From assembly GCF_001580455.1 (NCBI RefSeq), contig NZ_CP010951.1, positions 2,629,001 through 2,693,000 of the forward strand: a DNA stretch of 64,000 bases. The letters are read 5' to 3'. Origin of the DNA: Ramlibacter tataouinensis. GTDB taxonomy: Bacteria; Pseudomonadota; Gammaproteobacteria; Burkholderiales; Burkholderiaceae_C. The position numbers were made by a program, and so were the translations under genes. Positions 1 through 8,528 of this stretch are shown piece by piece. The first letter of the stretch is position 1, and every line of letters begins with the position of its first letter. The notes beneath the pieces are model-generated. The model did no database searches and was not told the DNA's origin. It worked only from the letters and a program-made list of their open reading frames with translations.

Positions 1-150
1 GAACTGCAGCCCAAGGCCCGCATCGAGGGGGACGTGCACTACCGCAACCTCGAAATGCACCAGGGCGCGGTGATTGCCGGGCAGATGAAGCCCATGGACC
101 CGATTCCCGGCGAAAAGCCCTTACTCAAGCTGGCGGCAACCGCCGTCTGA
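1..150 (+). CDS. Bactofilin family protein, C-terminal part (5' end outside window)
   Basis: Only the last 49 codons are present; the frame is open from base 1 and stops at TGA 148-150. The visible peptide has the short hydrophobic/glycine beta-helix rungs of bactofilins (ARIEGDVHY, then GAVIAG), which polymerise into cytoskeletal filaments without nucleotide. The tail after the last rung is short and ends in KLAATAV. From memory, a bactofilin gene upstream of erpA is a common Burkholderiales arrangement, which fits. The identification rests on about 25 residues of repeat-like sequence, so the family call is good but the precise role (morphology, stalk, motility) cannot be read. Confidence 0.75.
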   Translation, partial: ELQPKARIEGDVHYRNLEMHQGAVIAGQMKPMDPIPGEKPLLKLAATAV

Positions 151-213
151 CCTGAATTCCCGAGCGATTTGCCGTACTATTGCGGTAGTTCGTCATTACG
201 GAGCAGTGGACTC

Positions 214-579
214 ATGAGTGCAGTCGCAGAAAACATCCAGTCGGAGATGCCCGCTCCGCTGATCTTCACGGACAGCGCCGCGGCCAAGGTGGCCGACCTG
301 ATCGCCGAGGAAGGGAACCCGGACCTGAAGCTGCGCGTGTTCGTGCAAGGCGGCGGCTGCTCGGGCTTCCAGTACGGCTTTACCTTCGACGAGATCGCCA
401 ACGACGATGACACGGTCATGGTCAAGAACGGCGTTTCTCTGCTGATCGACGCGATGAGCTACCAGTACCTGGTGGGCGCCGAGATCGATTACAAGGAAGA
501 TCTGCAGGGCGCCCAGTTCGTCATCAAGAACCCGAACGCCAGCAGCACCTGCGGCTGTGGCTCGAGCTTCTCCGCCTAA
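214..579 (+). CDS. erpA: Iron-sulfur cluster insertion protein ErpA
   Basis: A 121-residue A-type carrier protein that accepts Fe-S clusters from the scaffold and delivers them to apo-enzymes in the cytoplasm. The three conserved cysteines are visible: Cys49 in GGGCSGFQYGF, and Cys113 and Cys115 in the C-terminal CGCGSSF. The length matches the family. The frame is open further upstream (to 169), but the ATG at 214 is preceded by GGAG at about 200-203 and gives the expected N-terminus MSAVAENIQ, so I use it. The gene converges on anmK; the two stop codons overlap (TAA 577-579 on plus, TAG on minus at 576-578). Confidence 0.93.
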   Translation: MSAVAENIQSEMPAPLIFTDSAAAKVADLIAEEGNPDLKLRVFVQGGGCSGFQYGFTFDEIANDDDTVMVKNGVSLLIDAMSYQYLVGAEIDYKEDLQGAQFVIKNPNASSTCGCGSSFSA

Positions 580-1685
580 GCGGGATAGATGCACCCCAGC
601 ACACGGGCGCCTCGGGCGCCCGTTGTGCTTTCGAGCTCCAGCTTCTCGCGCCGCACGGTCCGGCGCGCCAGCCAGGCGAAGGCGGTCGCCTCGACCTGCA
701 GCGGCGGCAGGCCGTCGTCGGCGCTGGAATTGACGCCGGTGTCGGGCAGCAGCGCGCGCAACCGGCGCATCAGGTGGGTGTTGAGCGCGCCGCCGCCGCA
801 GACGATCAGCCGTCGCAGGCCGGGCTGGAGCCGCAACACGTCGGCCGCGCAGGCCGCTGCCGTGAGTTCGGCCAGCGTGGCCTGGACGTCCTCGGGTGCC
901 AGGCTGCCGAAGGGCAGCAGCTTGTAGCGCAGCCACTCCTTGTTGAACAGGTCGCGTCCCGTGCTCTTGGGCGGCGCCTTGGCGAAGTAGGGCTCGGCAC
1001 GCAGGGCCTCCAGCAGCGCCGGCACCGGTCGGCCCGACGCCGCCCAAGCCCCCTGGTCGTCATACGGCTGCCCCGTGTGCAGCGAGCACCAGGCGTCCAT
1101 CAGGCTGTTGCCGGGGCCGCAGTCGAATCCGAGCATGGAGCCATCGGCGCGCAGCAGGGTGAGGTTGGAAATGCCGCCGATGTTGAGGACGCCCACGGTT
1201 TCGCCGCGCCGCCCGAACCGTCCCTGGTGGAAGAAGGGCGCGAGCGGCGCGCCTTGGCCGCCGGCGGCGACATCGCGGGAGCGGAAGTCCGCGACGACAT
1301 CGATTCCGCTGAGTTCGGCGAGCAGCGCCGGCTGGCACAACTGCAGGGTGTAGCCGGTACCGTCGAACTCCTGCGGCCGGTGCCGCACGGTCTGCCCGTG
1401 CGCGCCGATCGCGGTGACCGTGCCCGGCGCGACGCGCGCGCTGCGCAACAGCGTGGCCACGACATCCGCATACACCCGCATCAGACCGTTACCGGCCAAC
1501 GCGGCACGGTGCAGCTCGTTCTCGCCCGGTGTGTTCAGGGCCAGGAGCTCGGCGCGCAGGTCGGGGGGGAAGGGTGCGCTCGCGTGTTCGATCACCAACG
1601 GCGCATCCGGCGAGAAGTCGACCAGCACGCCATCGACTCCATCGAGCGAGGTGCCGGACATCAGGCCGATGAAGAGATCGGGCAT
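576..1685 (-). CDS. anmK: Anhydro-N-acetylmuramic acid kinase AnmK
   Basis: A 369-residue enzyme of peptidoglycan recycling. It hydrolyses and phosphorylates 1,6-anhydro-MurNAc to MurNAc-6-phosphate with ATP. Family signatures are present: LMSGTSLDGVD at residues 8-18, GAHGQTVRHRP, NIGGISNLT, FDCGPGNSLMD and VCGGGALN, all parts of the sugar-kinase/actin-like fold. Length is normal. The ATG at 1685 gives the expected start MPDLFIGLMSGTS. It lies 73 bases downstream of the M23 peptidase gene on the same strand, so a cell-wall hydrolase and a cell-wall recycling kinase probably share a transcript. Its 3' end overlaps erpA by four bases, tail to tail. Confidence 0.93.
   Translation of the reverse strand: MPDLFIGLMSGTSLDGVDGVLVDFSPDAPLVIEHASAPFPPDLRAELLALNTPGENELHRAALAGNGLMRVYADVVATLLRSARVAPGTVTAIGAHGQTVRHRPQEFDGTGYTLQLCQPALLAELSGIDVVADFRSRDVAAGGQGAPLAPFFHQGRFGRRGETVGVLNIGGISNLTLLRADGSMLGFDCGPGNSLMDAWCSLHTGQPYDDQGAWAASGRPVPALLEALRAEPYFAKAPPKSTGRDLFNKEWLRYKLLPFGSLAPEDVQATLAELTAAACAADVLRLQPGLRRLIVCGGGALNTHLMRRLRALLPDTGVNSSADDGLPPLQVEATAFAWLARRTVRREKLELESTTGARGARVLGCIYPA
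598..631 (+). terminator. Hairpin terminator of erpA lying inside the anmK coding end
   Basis: Left arm 603-611 (ACGGGCGCC), loop TCG 612-614 and right arm 615-623 (GGCGCCCGT) pair perfectly. The stem extends by five more pairs (598-602 with 625-629) across a one-base bulge and is followed by a short T run. It is 19 bases past the erpA stop, and being symmetrical could also act on the opposite strand. It lies within the last codons of anmK, so the sequence is both coding and structural. Confidence 0.5.
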
Positions 1686-1758
1686 GCGGCGATGTTAAGG
1701 CAACGCCGAAAAAATCCCCGCGGGGTTCAGCGGCGCCTGGCCGCGCGATCCGGCGCGA

Positions 1759-3111
1759 TCACTCCGCGCTGGCCATCACGCTGGACTGGCCGGCGGCGGC
1801 GAGTTGCACGCGCATCGCCCGCGCCAGGCGATCGAAATCGGCGCGCGCCGTGGCGGTCAGCGGCGGCGCGCTGCGCTTGGCCATGGCCATCGGGTCGCGG
1901 TTCACGCCATTGACCAGGAACTCGAAATGCAGGTGCGGGCCGGTGGCCCAGCCCGTCGATCCGACCGCGCCGATGTTCTGGCCCTGCGACACCGACTGGC
2001 CGGCATGCACGCCGATCTTGCTCAGGTGCGCGTAGAGGGTACGGTCGGCGTTGTTGTGCTTGACGATGACGACCTTGCCGAAGCCGTTCTGCACGCCGGC
2101 GAATTCGATCGTGCCGTCGCCGACGGTGCGCACCGGTGTGCCGGTCACGGCCGCCAGATCCACGCCCAGGTGCTGCTTCCACTGCCGCTGGATCGGGTGC
2201 ATGCGCATCGCGAAGCCGCTGGACACGCGCGAGAACTCCACCGGCGAGGACAGGTAGGAGCTTTCCAGGCTATTGCCCTCGGGCGTGTAGTAGGCGCCCT
2301 TGCGGCCGGGGGCCTGGAACCAGACCGCGTTGTACGGCTTGCCGGCGTTCACGAATTCGGCCGACAGGATGCGGCCGGTGCGCATGGGTTCGCCGTCGGC
2401 CTCGAGCGCCTCGTAGACGACATTGAAATAGTCGCCCACGCGCAGGTCGCGGCGGAAATTGATGTCGCCCGAGAAGATGTCGACCATCTGGTTGACCACC
2501 CCGTCGGGCATGCGTGCCTCATCCGCGGCGGCGAACAGCGAGCTGCGCACGGTGCCGCTGCCCAGGCGGGTGGATGCCGTCAGGGGCGCCGTTTCCACCT
2601 GGGAGCTGAAACTGTCGGCGCTGCGCTTGATCACCAAACGCTTGAAGGTGCCGTCGTCATTCGGCGCCCAGCGCGCGGTGAGTTTTTGCAGCTCCTGCTG
2701 GACGCCGGCTTCCACCGTGACGGTGCGGCCGGCGCGTCCGAGCAACTGCGCGCGGAACACCGGGTCCTTGCGCAGGAAGGCGGCCGCCGCCGGGTCATTG
2801 ACCCCGAGACGGGCCAGCAGTGCCTCGGCCGTATCGCGCTCGCGGGTCAGTTCCGAGCGGAACAGGTTCAGGTCGTGCAGATCCAGCTGCTGCAACTGCG
2901 CTTCCAGCGGCAGCGGCACGACGTCCTCGAGCACCTGGCGCACGATCACGCTGTCGGCGCCGGGATCGAGAGAAGCGACCGCGAAGGCGGCGCCGCCCGC
3001 ACCGAACATCAAGGTGGCGAGCAATGCGGTGACTTGCCGGGGGTGGTGCTGGAATGTGTGCGCCGTGCGTTGAAGCAACTTTTCAGCGGCGGCGGTCAGT
3101 CCGGTCTTCAA
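1759..3111 (-). CDS. M23 family metallopeptidase (LytM/DipM-type murein endopeptidase)
   Basis: Predicted zinc endopeptidase that cleaves peptide cross-links in peptidoglycan. The C-terminal LytM domain has the zinc ligands His and Asp in HLGVDLAA and the HxH pair in GPHLHFEF, and GTPV in the expected place. A hydrophobic stretch near the N-terminus (about residues 25-47, ALLATLMFGAGGAAF) is an uncleaved anchor or signal, placing the enzyme in the periplasm. I chose a TTG start at 3111 because AGG lies just upstream and the product begins MKTGLTAAAEK, as I recall for relatives. The frame is open to 3222 with another TTG, so up to 37 more residues are possible. It is divergent from tyrS. Confidence 0.82.
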   Translation of the reverse strand: MKTGLTAAAEKLLQRTAHTFQHHPRQVTALLATLMFGAGGAAFAVASLDPGADSVIVRQVLEDVVPLPLEAQLQQLDLHDLNLFRSELTRERDTAEALLARLGVNDPAAAAFLRKDPVFRAQLLGRAGRTVTVEAGVQQELQKLTARWAPNDDGTFKRLVIKRSADSFSSQVETAPLTASTRLGSGTVRSSLFAAADEARMPDGVVNQMVDIFSGDINFRRDLRVGDYFNVVYEALEADGEPMRTGRILSAEFVNAGKPYNAVWFQAPGRKGAYYTPEGNSLESSYLSSPVEFSRVSSGFAMRMHPIQRQWKQHLGVDLAAVTGTPVRTVGDGTIEFAGVQNGFGKVVIVKHNNADRTLYAHLSKIGVHAGQSVSQGQNIGAVGSTGWATGPHLHFEFLVNGVNRDPMAMAKRSAPPLTATARADFDRLARAMRVQLAAAGQSSVMASAE

Positions 3112-3274
3112 TTCAATCCTCGGTATGTGCTGCCTCGGCCCAGTCCTAGGCCGCGCGCAGGCGCGAACCAAGACGGTTGCCGGGGCAGAAAAAATGCCGC
3201 ATCTAGAATCGGGATCGTCCAACGGGCGAGCGCAGTATACCGAGTAGCGGCTGAGCCGTGCCCCAAAACTCCTT

Positions 3275-4507
3275 ATGAATCAAGCATCTGTTACACATAC
3301 GCCGGCGACGGATCGCGCCCGGGAAGCGCTCGCCGTGACCTTGCGCGGCGTCGACGAGCTCATTCCCCAGGACGACTGGCTGAAGAAACTCGTGAAATCC
3401 GAGGCCACCGGGGTGCCGCTTCGCATCAAGCTGGGCCTGGATCCGACGGCGCCGGACATCCACCTCGGCCACACGGTGGTGCTGAACAAGATGCGCCAGT
3501 TGCAGGACCTGGGGCACACCGTCATCTTCCTCATCGGCGACTTCACCTCGATGATCGGCGACCCGTCGGGGCGCAACACCACCCGCCCGCCGCTCACCGC
3601 CGAGCAGATCAAGGCCAATGCCGAGACCTACTACCGGCAGGCCAGCCTGGTGCTGGACCCGGAGCGCACCGAGATTCGCTACAACAGCGAGTGGAGCGAC
3701 CCGCTGGGCGCGCGCGGCATGATCCAGCTGGCCGCCAAGTACACCGTGGCGCGGATGATGGAGCGTAACGACTTCCATGACCGCTTCAAGGCCGGCAACT
3801 CGATCAGCGTGCATGAGTTCCTGTACCCGCTGATGCAGGGCTACGACTCGGTGGCGCTGAAAAGCGACCTCGAGCTTGGCGGCACCGACCAGAAGTTCAA
3901 CCTGCTCATGGGCCGGCACCTGCAGCAGGAATACGGCCAGGAGCCGCAGTGCATCCTGACCATGCCGCTGCTCGAGGGCCTGGACGGCGTCGAGAAGATG
4001 TCCAAGAGCAAGAACAACTACATCGGCATCTCCGAGGACGCCAACACCATGTTCGCCAAGGTGCTGTCGATCTCGGACGAGCTGATGTGGCGCTGGTACC
4101 TGCTGCTGAGCTTCCGCAGCGAGGCCGACATCGGAGCGCTGCGGCGCGAGGTCGAAGGCGGCCGCAACCCCAAGGAGGCCAAGGTGCTGCTGGCCCGGGA
4201 GATCACCGCGCGCTTCCATGGCGCACCGGCGGCCGACGCGGCGGAGCAGGACTTCGCCAACCGCAGCAAGGGCGGCGTGCCCGACGAGATCCCGGAAGTG
4301 CGGCTGGACGGCGCGCCGTTGGGCATCGCGCAGCTGCTCAAGCAGGCCAACCTCGCGCCCTCCACCAGCGAGGCCAACCGCCTGATCGAGGGTGGCGGGG
4401 TGCGGGTGGATTCCAGCGTGGTGAGCGACAAGGGCCTCAAGCTGGCCGCCGGCAGCTATGTCGTGCAGGTCGGCAAGCGCAAGTTCGCCCGGGTGACGCT
4501 CGCCTAG
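3275..4507 (+). CDS. tyrS: Tyrosine--tRNA ligase
   Basis: A class I aminoacyl-tRNA synthetase of 410 residues charging tRNA-Tyr. The HIGH-type signature appears as HLGHT in the Rossmann domain, the KMSKS loop as KMSKSKNN, and the C-terminal 60 residues form an S4-like RNA-binding domain (EANRLIEGGGVRV). The length and the KMSKS form fit the shorter TyrRZ type rather than the E. coli TyrS type. The ATG at 3275 gives MNQASVTHTPATDRAREAL. It is divergent from the M23 peptidase across 163 bases that should hold both promoters; I could not assign -35/-10 boxes with confidence. Confidence 0.94.
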   Translation: MNQASVTHTPATDRAREALAVTLRGVDELIPQDDWLKKLVKSEATGVPLRIKLGLDPTAPDIHLGHTVVLNKMRQLQDLGHTVIFLIGDFTSMIGDPSGRNTTRPPLTAEQIKANAETYYRQASLVLDPERTEIRYNSEWSDPLGARGMIQLAAKYTVARMMERNDFHDRFKAGNSISVHEFLYPLMQGYDSVALKSDLELGGTDQKFNLLMGRHLQQEYGQEPQCILTMPLLEGLDGVEKMSKSKNNYIGISEDANTMFAKVLSISDELMWRWYLLLSFRSEADIGALRREVEGGRNPKEAKVLLAREITARFHGAPAADAAEQDFANRSKGGVPDEIPEVRLDGAPLGIAQLLKQANLAPSTSEANRLIEGGGVRVDSSVVSDKGLKLAAGSYVVQVGKRKFARVTLA

Positions 4508-4573
4508 CGGCCCAAGAGGGGCCGGGTCACTGGCCTGGAGGGGTGAGGCGGCCGCATCGCGCACAATCTGCGG

Positions 4574-5485
4574 ATGAGGTCATGGGCCGCGTCGCTGTCG
4601 CCATCGTTGCTGCTTCGGGCGTCGATCGCCGTGGCGGTACTCACCATCGCCCTGAAGTCCGCGGCCTGGTGGATCACCGGCTCGGTCGGCCTGCTGTCGG
4701 ACGCGATGGAGTCACTGGTCAACCTCGCCGGCGCGGCTTTCGCCCTGCTGATGGTGACCATCGCGCGCCGGCCGGCGGACGAGGACCACCCCTACGGCCA
4801 CCACAAGGCCGAATACTTCTCCTCCGGCTTCGAGGGGCTCGCGATCTTCGTCGCCGCCGCCGGCATCCTGTGGGCGGCGACCCAGCGCCTGCTCGCCCCG
4901 CAGCCGCTCGACCAGCTCGGGTGGGGCCTGGCGCTCTCGGTCCTCAGTTCGGCGCTGAACGGCGCCCTGGCCTGGGCGATGCTGCAATCGTCCCGCGCGC
5001 ACCGCTCCGTCGCACTCGAAGCGGATGCGCGCCACCTGATCACCGACGTCTGGACCTCGGCCGGCGTGGTGCTGGGCGTCGGCCTGGTGGCGCTCACCGG
5101 CTGGCAGTGGCTGGACCCGGCCGTGGCGATCGGGGTCGCGCTCAACATCCTGCGCGAGGGCGCGTCGCTGATGTGGAAGTCGTCCCAGGGCCTGATGGAC
5201 GAAGCCCTGGAACCCGAGGTGATGGAGGAGGTGCAGAAGACGCTGGACGGCTTTCGCCACCCCACCATCCGCTTCGACCACATCTCCAGCCGCAAGTCGG
5301 GCCAGCGCCGCTTCGTCGACCTGCACATGCACATGCCGGCGAGCTGGACGCTGGGGCGGGCGGCGGCCCTGCGCGGTTCGGTCGAACAGGCGCTCATGAG
5401 CGCGGTGCCGGGCCTGCGCGCCACCATCCAGCTGTTGCCCAGCGACGTCGAGGCGCATTTCGATGACGAGAAGGACTTGATCTGA
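4574..5485 (+). CDS. Cation diffusion facilitator family transporter (FieF-like)
   Basis: A 303-residue inner-membrane proton-coupled exporter of divalent metal ions (zinc, iron or similar). The N-terminal half has hydrophobic helices with the CDF signature GLLSDAMESLVN, where the aspartate is a metal ligand, followed by HPYGHHKAEYFSS and the second metal site HLITDVWTS. The C-terminal cytoplasmic ferredoxin-like domain (about residues 205-290) contains several His and Asp residues (VDLHMHMP). The stop overlaps the start of dtd by one base (TGATG), indicating co-transcription. The ion cannot be decided from sequence alone. Confidence 0.85.
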   Translation: MRSWAASLSPSLLLRASIAVAVLTIALKSAAWWITGSVGLLSDAMESLVNLAGAAFALLMVTIARRPADEDHPYGHHKAEYFSSGFEGLAIFVAAAGILWAATQRLLAPQPLDQLGWGLALSVLSSALNGALAWAMLQSSRAHRSVALEADARHLITDVWTSAGVVLGVGLVALTGWQWLDPAVAIGVALNILREGASLMWKSSQGLMDEALEPEVMEEVQKTLDGFRHPTIRFDHISSRKSGQRRFVDLHMHMPASWTLGRAAALRGSVEQALMSAVPGLRATIQLLPSDVEAHFDDEKDLI

Positions 5486-5928
5486 TGTTGTCCGTCGTGC
5501 AGCGCGTCAGCCAGGCGCGGGTGGTGGTCGGTGGTGCCACGGTCGGCGAGATCGGCGCCGGCCTGCTGGTGCTGGTGTGCGCCGAGCGCGGCGATGCCGA
5601 GGCCCAGGCCGACAAGCTGCTGGCCAAGATCCTGAAGCTACGCATCTTCAGCGACGAGGCCGGCAAGATGAACCGCAGCGTGCAGGACACCGGCGGCGGG
5701 CTGCTGCTGGTGAGCCAGTTCACGCTGGCGGCCGACACCAGCGGCGGCAACCGCCCCAGCTTCACCAACGCCGCGCCGCCGGAAGAAGGCCAGCGTCTCT
5801 ACGACTATTTCGTGGCGCGTGCGCGCGCCGCCCACCCGCTGGTGCAGACCGGCGAGTTCGCCGCCGACATGAAGGTGCACCTGGTCAACGACGGGCCGGT
5901 GACCATCCCGCTGCGGGTCGTCGCCTAG
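5485..5928 (+). CDS. dtd: D-aminoacyl-tRNA deacylase
   Basis: A 147-residue homodimeric editing enzyme that hydrolyses D-amino acids (and glycine) from mischarged tRNA. The conserved SQFTLAADTSGGNRPSF block and the Gly-cisPro motif region NDGPVTIPL near the C-terminus are both present; length is typical. Its ATG overlaps the stop of the CDF transporter, and its 3' end overlaps the convergent aroG by four bases. With tyrS and dtd in one block the region carries both charging and proofreading functions, though the transporter between them suggests no functional operon. Confidence 0.94.
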   Translation: MLSVVQRVSQARVVVGGATVGEIGAGLLVLVCAERGDAEAQADKLLAKILKLRIFSDEAGKMNRSVQDTGGGLLLVSQFTLAADTSGGNRPSFTNAAPPEEGQRLYDYFVARARAAHPLVQTGEFAADMKVHLVNDGPVTIPLRVVA

Positions 5929-7034
5929 GGTCGCCGGGCCGCGCCGCGGGCCCGCACCGCCGCTGCCAGCTCGCGCAGCACGGTTTCGGTCTGCGCCCAG
6001 CCGATGCAGCCGTCGGTGATCGACACGCCCCACTTCAGCGGCTGCCCGGCTTTCAGCTCCTGCCGGCCTGGCTCCAGGTGGCTTTCGATCATCAGGCCCA
6101 GGATGCCTTCCTCGCCCTGGGCGATGCGTCCGGCCAGCTCCTGGGCCACGCTGATCTGCCGCGTGTAGTCCTTGGCCGAGTTGGCGTGCGAGCAGTCCAC
6201 CATCACGCGTTCGCACACGCCCGCCTTGTGCAGCCGGGCGCGCGCCTGCGCGACGTCCTCGGCATGGTAGTTGGGCCCGCGCGAGCCGCCGCGCAGGATG
6301 ATGTGGCAGTCCTCGTTGCCGCCGGTCTCGAACACCGCCGCCTGGCCCATCTTGGTCATGCCCATGAAGGCGTGCGGGGCGCGGCAGGCGACCAGGGCAT
6401 CGGCGGCCATCTGCACGCTGCCGTCGGTGCCGTTCTTGAAGCCGATCGCGCAGGACAGGCCCGAGGCCAGCTGGCGATGGCTGGGGCTTTCGGTGGTGCG
6501 CGCGCCGATCGCTCCCCAGCTGATGAGGTCGGCGATGTACTGGGGGCTGAGCAGGTCGAGGAACTCGGTGCCGGCCGGCAGCCCCATCTGGGCGATCGCC
6601 AGCAGCAGTTCGCGCGCGTGGCGCAGCCCCTCGTTGATGTGGAAGCTGCCGTCCAGGCGCGGGTCGTTGATGAACCCCTTCCAGCCGACGGTGGTGCGCG
6701 GTTTTTCGAAGTACACGCGCATGACCAGCAGCAGGTCGTCCGCCAGCTCGCCGGCGAGCCCGTGCAGCCGCTGCGCGTACTCGAGGGCCTGCTGCGCGTT
6801 GTGGATCGAACACGGCCCCACGACGACCAGCAGCCGGTGATCCTCGCCGTGCACGATGCGGGCCACGGCGGCGCGGCTCTTCTCGACGAAAGCCTGGACC
6901 GGTTCATCCGCGGGCAGGTCGTACTGCAGCAGGGCCGGCGAGATGAGCGGGCTCACCTGCCGGATCCGCACGTCGTCCAGGCGCGTCGCCTGTTCCCTGT
7001 CCTCACGGAGTGCTTCGGCGGCAGATGGGTTCAT
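5925..7034 (-). CDS. aroG: 3-deoxy-7-phosphoheptulonate (DAHP) synthase, class I
   Basis: A 369-residue first enzyme of the shikimate pathway, condensing PEP and erythrose-4-phosphate. Type I-alpha signatures are clear: GPCSIHN, FEKPRTTVGWKGFIND, GGSRGPNYH and VDCSHANSAKDY, which bind PEP, metal and phosphate. The frame is open far upstream, but the ATG at 7034 (MNPSAAEALRED) gives the normal family length. It lies 44 bases after ybeY on the same strand, so it may belong to a phoH-ybeY-aroG transcript. The feedback amino acid (Phe, Tyr or Trp) cannot be decided here; I use aroG for the family, not as an isoform claim. Confidence 0.9.
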   Translation of the reverse strand: MNPSAAEALREDREQATRLDDVRIRQVSPLISPALLQYDLPADEPVQAFVEKSRAAVARIVHGEDHRLLVVVGPCSIHNAQQALEYAQRLHGLAGELADDLLLVMRVYFEKPRTTVGWKGFINDPRLDGSFHINEGLRHARELLLAIAQMGLPAGTEFLDLLSPQYIADLISWGAIGARTTESPSHRQLASGLSCAIGFKNGTDGSVQMAADALVACRAPHAFMGMTKMGQAAVFETGGNEDCHIILRGGSRGPNYHAEDVAQARARLHKAGVCERVMVDCSHANSAKDYTRQISVAQELAGRIAQGEEGILGLMIESHLEPGRQELKAGQPLKWGVSITDGCIGWAQTETVLRELAAAVRARGAARRP

Positions 7035-7078
7035 GTCGAAATCTCTCGGCTCGTGGCGCCGAATGGTACCGCCGGCAT

Positions 7079-7528
7079 TCAGTAGGGATTGGCGTAGCCC
7101 AGCGACGCCAGCAGCAGGATCTCCAGCGCTTCCATTTCCAGGGCGTCGCGCTCGCCGGTCTCGTGGTCGTAGCCCTGCGCGTGCAGCGTGCCGTGCACCA
7201 GCAGGTGGGCGTAGTGGGCCTCCAGCGTCTTGCCCTGCTCCCGGGCTTCGCGCTCGACCACCGGGCCGCACAACACCAGATCGGCCGACACCCAGGGTTC
7301 GCGTGCGTAGTCGAAGGTCAGGACATTGGTGGGGTAATCGCGGCCGCGGTACTGCAGGTTGAGTGCCTGGGCCTCGTCCTCCCCCACCACGCGGACCGCG
7401 ATCTCGGCCGGGTGCTTGAGGGCCGGCTCGATCCAGCCGGACACGCGCGGCTTGCGCAACACCGCGCGATGGGCGGCAACGTTCGGGAATCGGCCGAATT
7501 GCAGGACCAGATCCAGCTTCAGGTGCAT
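7079..7528 (-). CDS. ybeY: rRNA maturation endoribonuclease YbeY
   Basis: A 149-residue zinc-dependent single-strand RNase involved in 16S rRNA 3' maturation and 70S quality control. The metal motif HGTLHAQGYDH (HGxLHxxGYDH) is intact near the C-terminus. The start ATG at 7528 lies five bases after the phoH stop, so the two are translationally close. The phoH-ybeY pair is a widely conserved neighbourhood, which strengthens both calls. An upstream open frame continues to 8593 but runs antisense-like through phoH and is not used. Confidence 0.93.
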   Translation of the reverse strand: MHLKLDLVLQFGRFPNVAAHRAVLRKPRVSGWIEPALKHPAEIAVRVVGEDEAQALNLQYRGRDYPTNVLTFDYAREPWVSADLVLCGPVVEREAREQGKTLEAHYAHLLVHGTLHAQGYDHETGERDALEMEALEILLLASLGYANPY

Positions 7529-7533
7529 CGCGC

Positions 7534-8475
7534 TCAGGCCTTCTCTTTCCGCGCGGCGTCGTAGGCGTCCACGATGCGCGCCACCAGCGGATGCCGCACC
7601 ACGTCGGCGCTGGTGAAGCGCGTGTGCGCGATGCCCTTGACCCGCCGCAGGATGCGTTCGGCATCCACCAGCCCGGACAGCTGGCCCTTGGGCAGGTCGA
7701 TCTGGCTGATGTCGCCATTGACCACGCAGCGGCTGCCGAAGCCGATCCGCGTGAGGAACATCTTCATCTGCTCGGGCGTGGTGTTCTGCGCCTCGTCGAG
7801 GATGACGAAGGCGTTGTTCAGGGTGCGCCCGCGCATGAAGGCCAGCGGTGCGATCTCCAGCGCGTTGCGCTCGAAGGCCTTGGTCACCCGGTCGAACCCC
7901 ATCAGGTCGTACAAGGCGTCGTACAGCGGCCGCAGGTAGGGGTCGACCTTCTGCACCAGGTCGCCGGGCAGGAAGCCGAGCTTCTCGCCGGCTTCCACCG
8001 CGGGGCGCGTCAGCACGATGCGCTGCACCGCGCTGCGCTCCAGCGCGTCCACCGCGCAGGCGACCGCCAGGTAGGTCTTGCCGGTGCCCGCCGGCCCGAT
8101 GCCGAAGGTGATGTCGTGGTTGGCGATGTTGTCCAGGTACACGCTCTGGTTGGGGGTGCGCGCCTTCAGGTCGGAGCGGCGCGTGTGCAGCAACTGCGCG
8201 CCCTCGGCGTCCTCGTCCATCGGGTACTCGCTGGCCACCATCAGCTGCACCTTGTCGGCCGCGATCGGCCGGCCGGCCATTTCGTACATGGCCTCCAGCA
8301 CCTCCAGCGCGCGCTGCGCCTTGGCCTTGGGGCCTTCGATGCGGAACTGGTCGTGCCGGCGCTGGATGCGGACCTGGAATGCGGTCTCCACCGTGCGCAG
8401 GTGTTCGTCGGTGGGGCCGCACAGGTTGGCCAGGCGGGTGTTGCTCGCCGGCGAGAAGGTGTGAGTGAGGATCAA
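7534..8475 (-). CDS. PhoH-like ATPase (YbeZ)
   Basis: A 313-residue P-loop ATPase of the PhoH family, thought to work with YbeY in RNA metabolism. The N-terminal region (LRTVETAFQVRIQRR...) has a KH-like character. The Walker A motif is GPAGTGKTYLA and the Walker B region reads FVILDEAQNTTPEQMKMF. The best start is a TTG at 8475 giving MILTHTFSPASNTRLANLCGP, the expected N-terminus for relatives. It is divergent from ruvA with only 53 bases between starts, so the two promoters must overlap closely. Confidence 0.9.
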   Translation of the reverse strand: MILTHTFSPASNTRLANLCGPTDEHLRTVETAFQVRIQRRHDQFRIEGPKAKAQRALEVLEAMYEMAGRPIAADKVQLMVASEYPMDEDAEGAQLLHTRRSDLKARTPNQSVYLDNIANHDITFGIGPAGTGKTYLAVACAVDALERSAVQRIVLTRPAVEAGEKLGFLPGDLVQKVDPYLRPLYDALYDLMGFDRVTKAFERNALEIAPLAFMRGRTLNNAFVILDEAQNTTPEQMKMFLTRIGFGSRCVVNGDISQIDLPKGQLSGLVDAERILRRVKGIAHTRFTSADVVRHPLVARIVDAYDAARKEKA

Positions 8476-8528
8476 GCGGTGATAATCCCGTGAACGAGAT
8501 GAAGGCCTGAAGCGGCCAAAAACCCCTC

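Noticed and set aside
1804..3768. 654-codon plus frame opposite the M23 peptidase
   Set aside because: Shadow of the M23 and tyrS genes; no family features.
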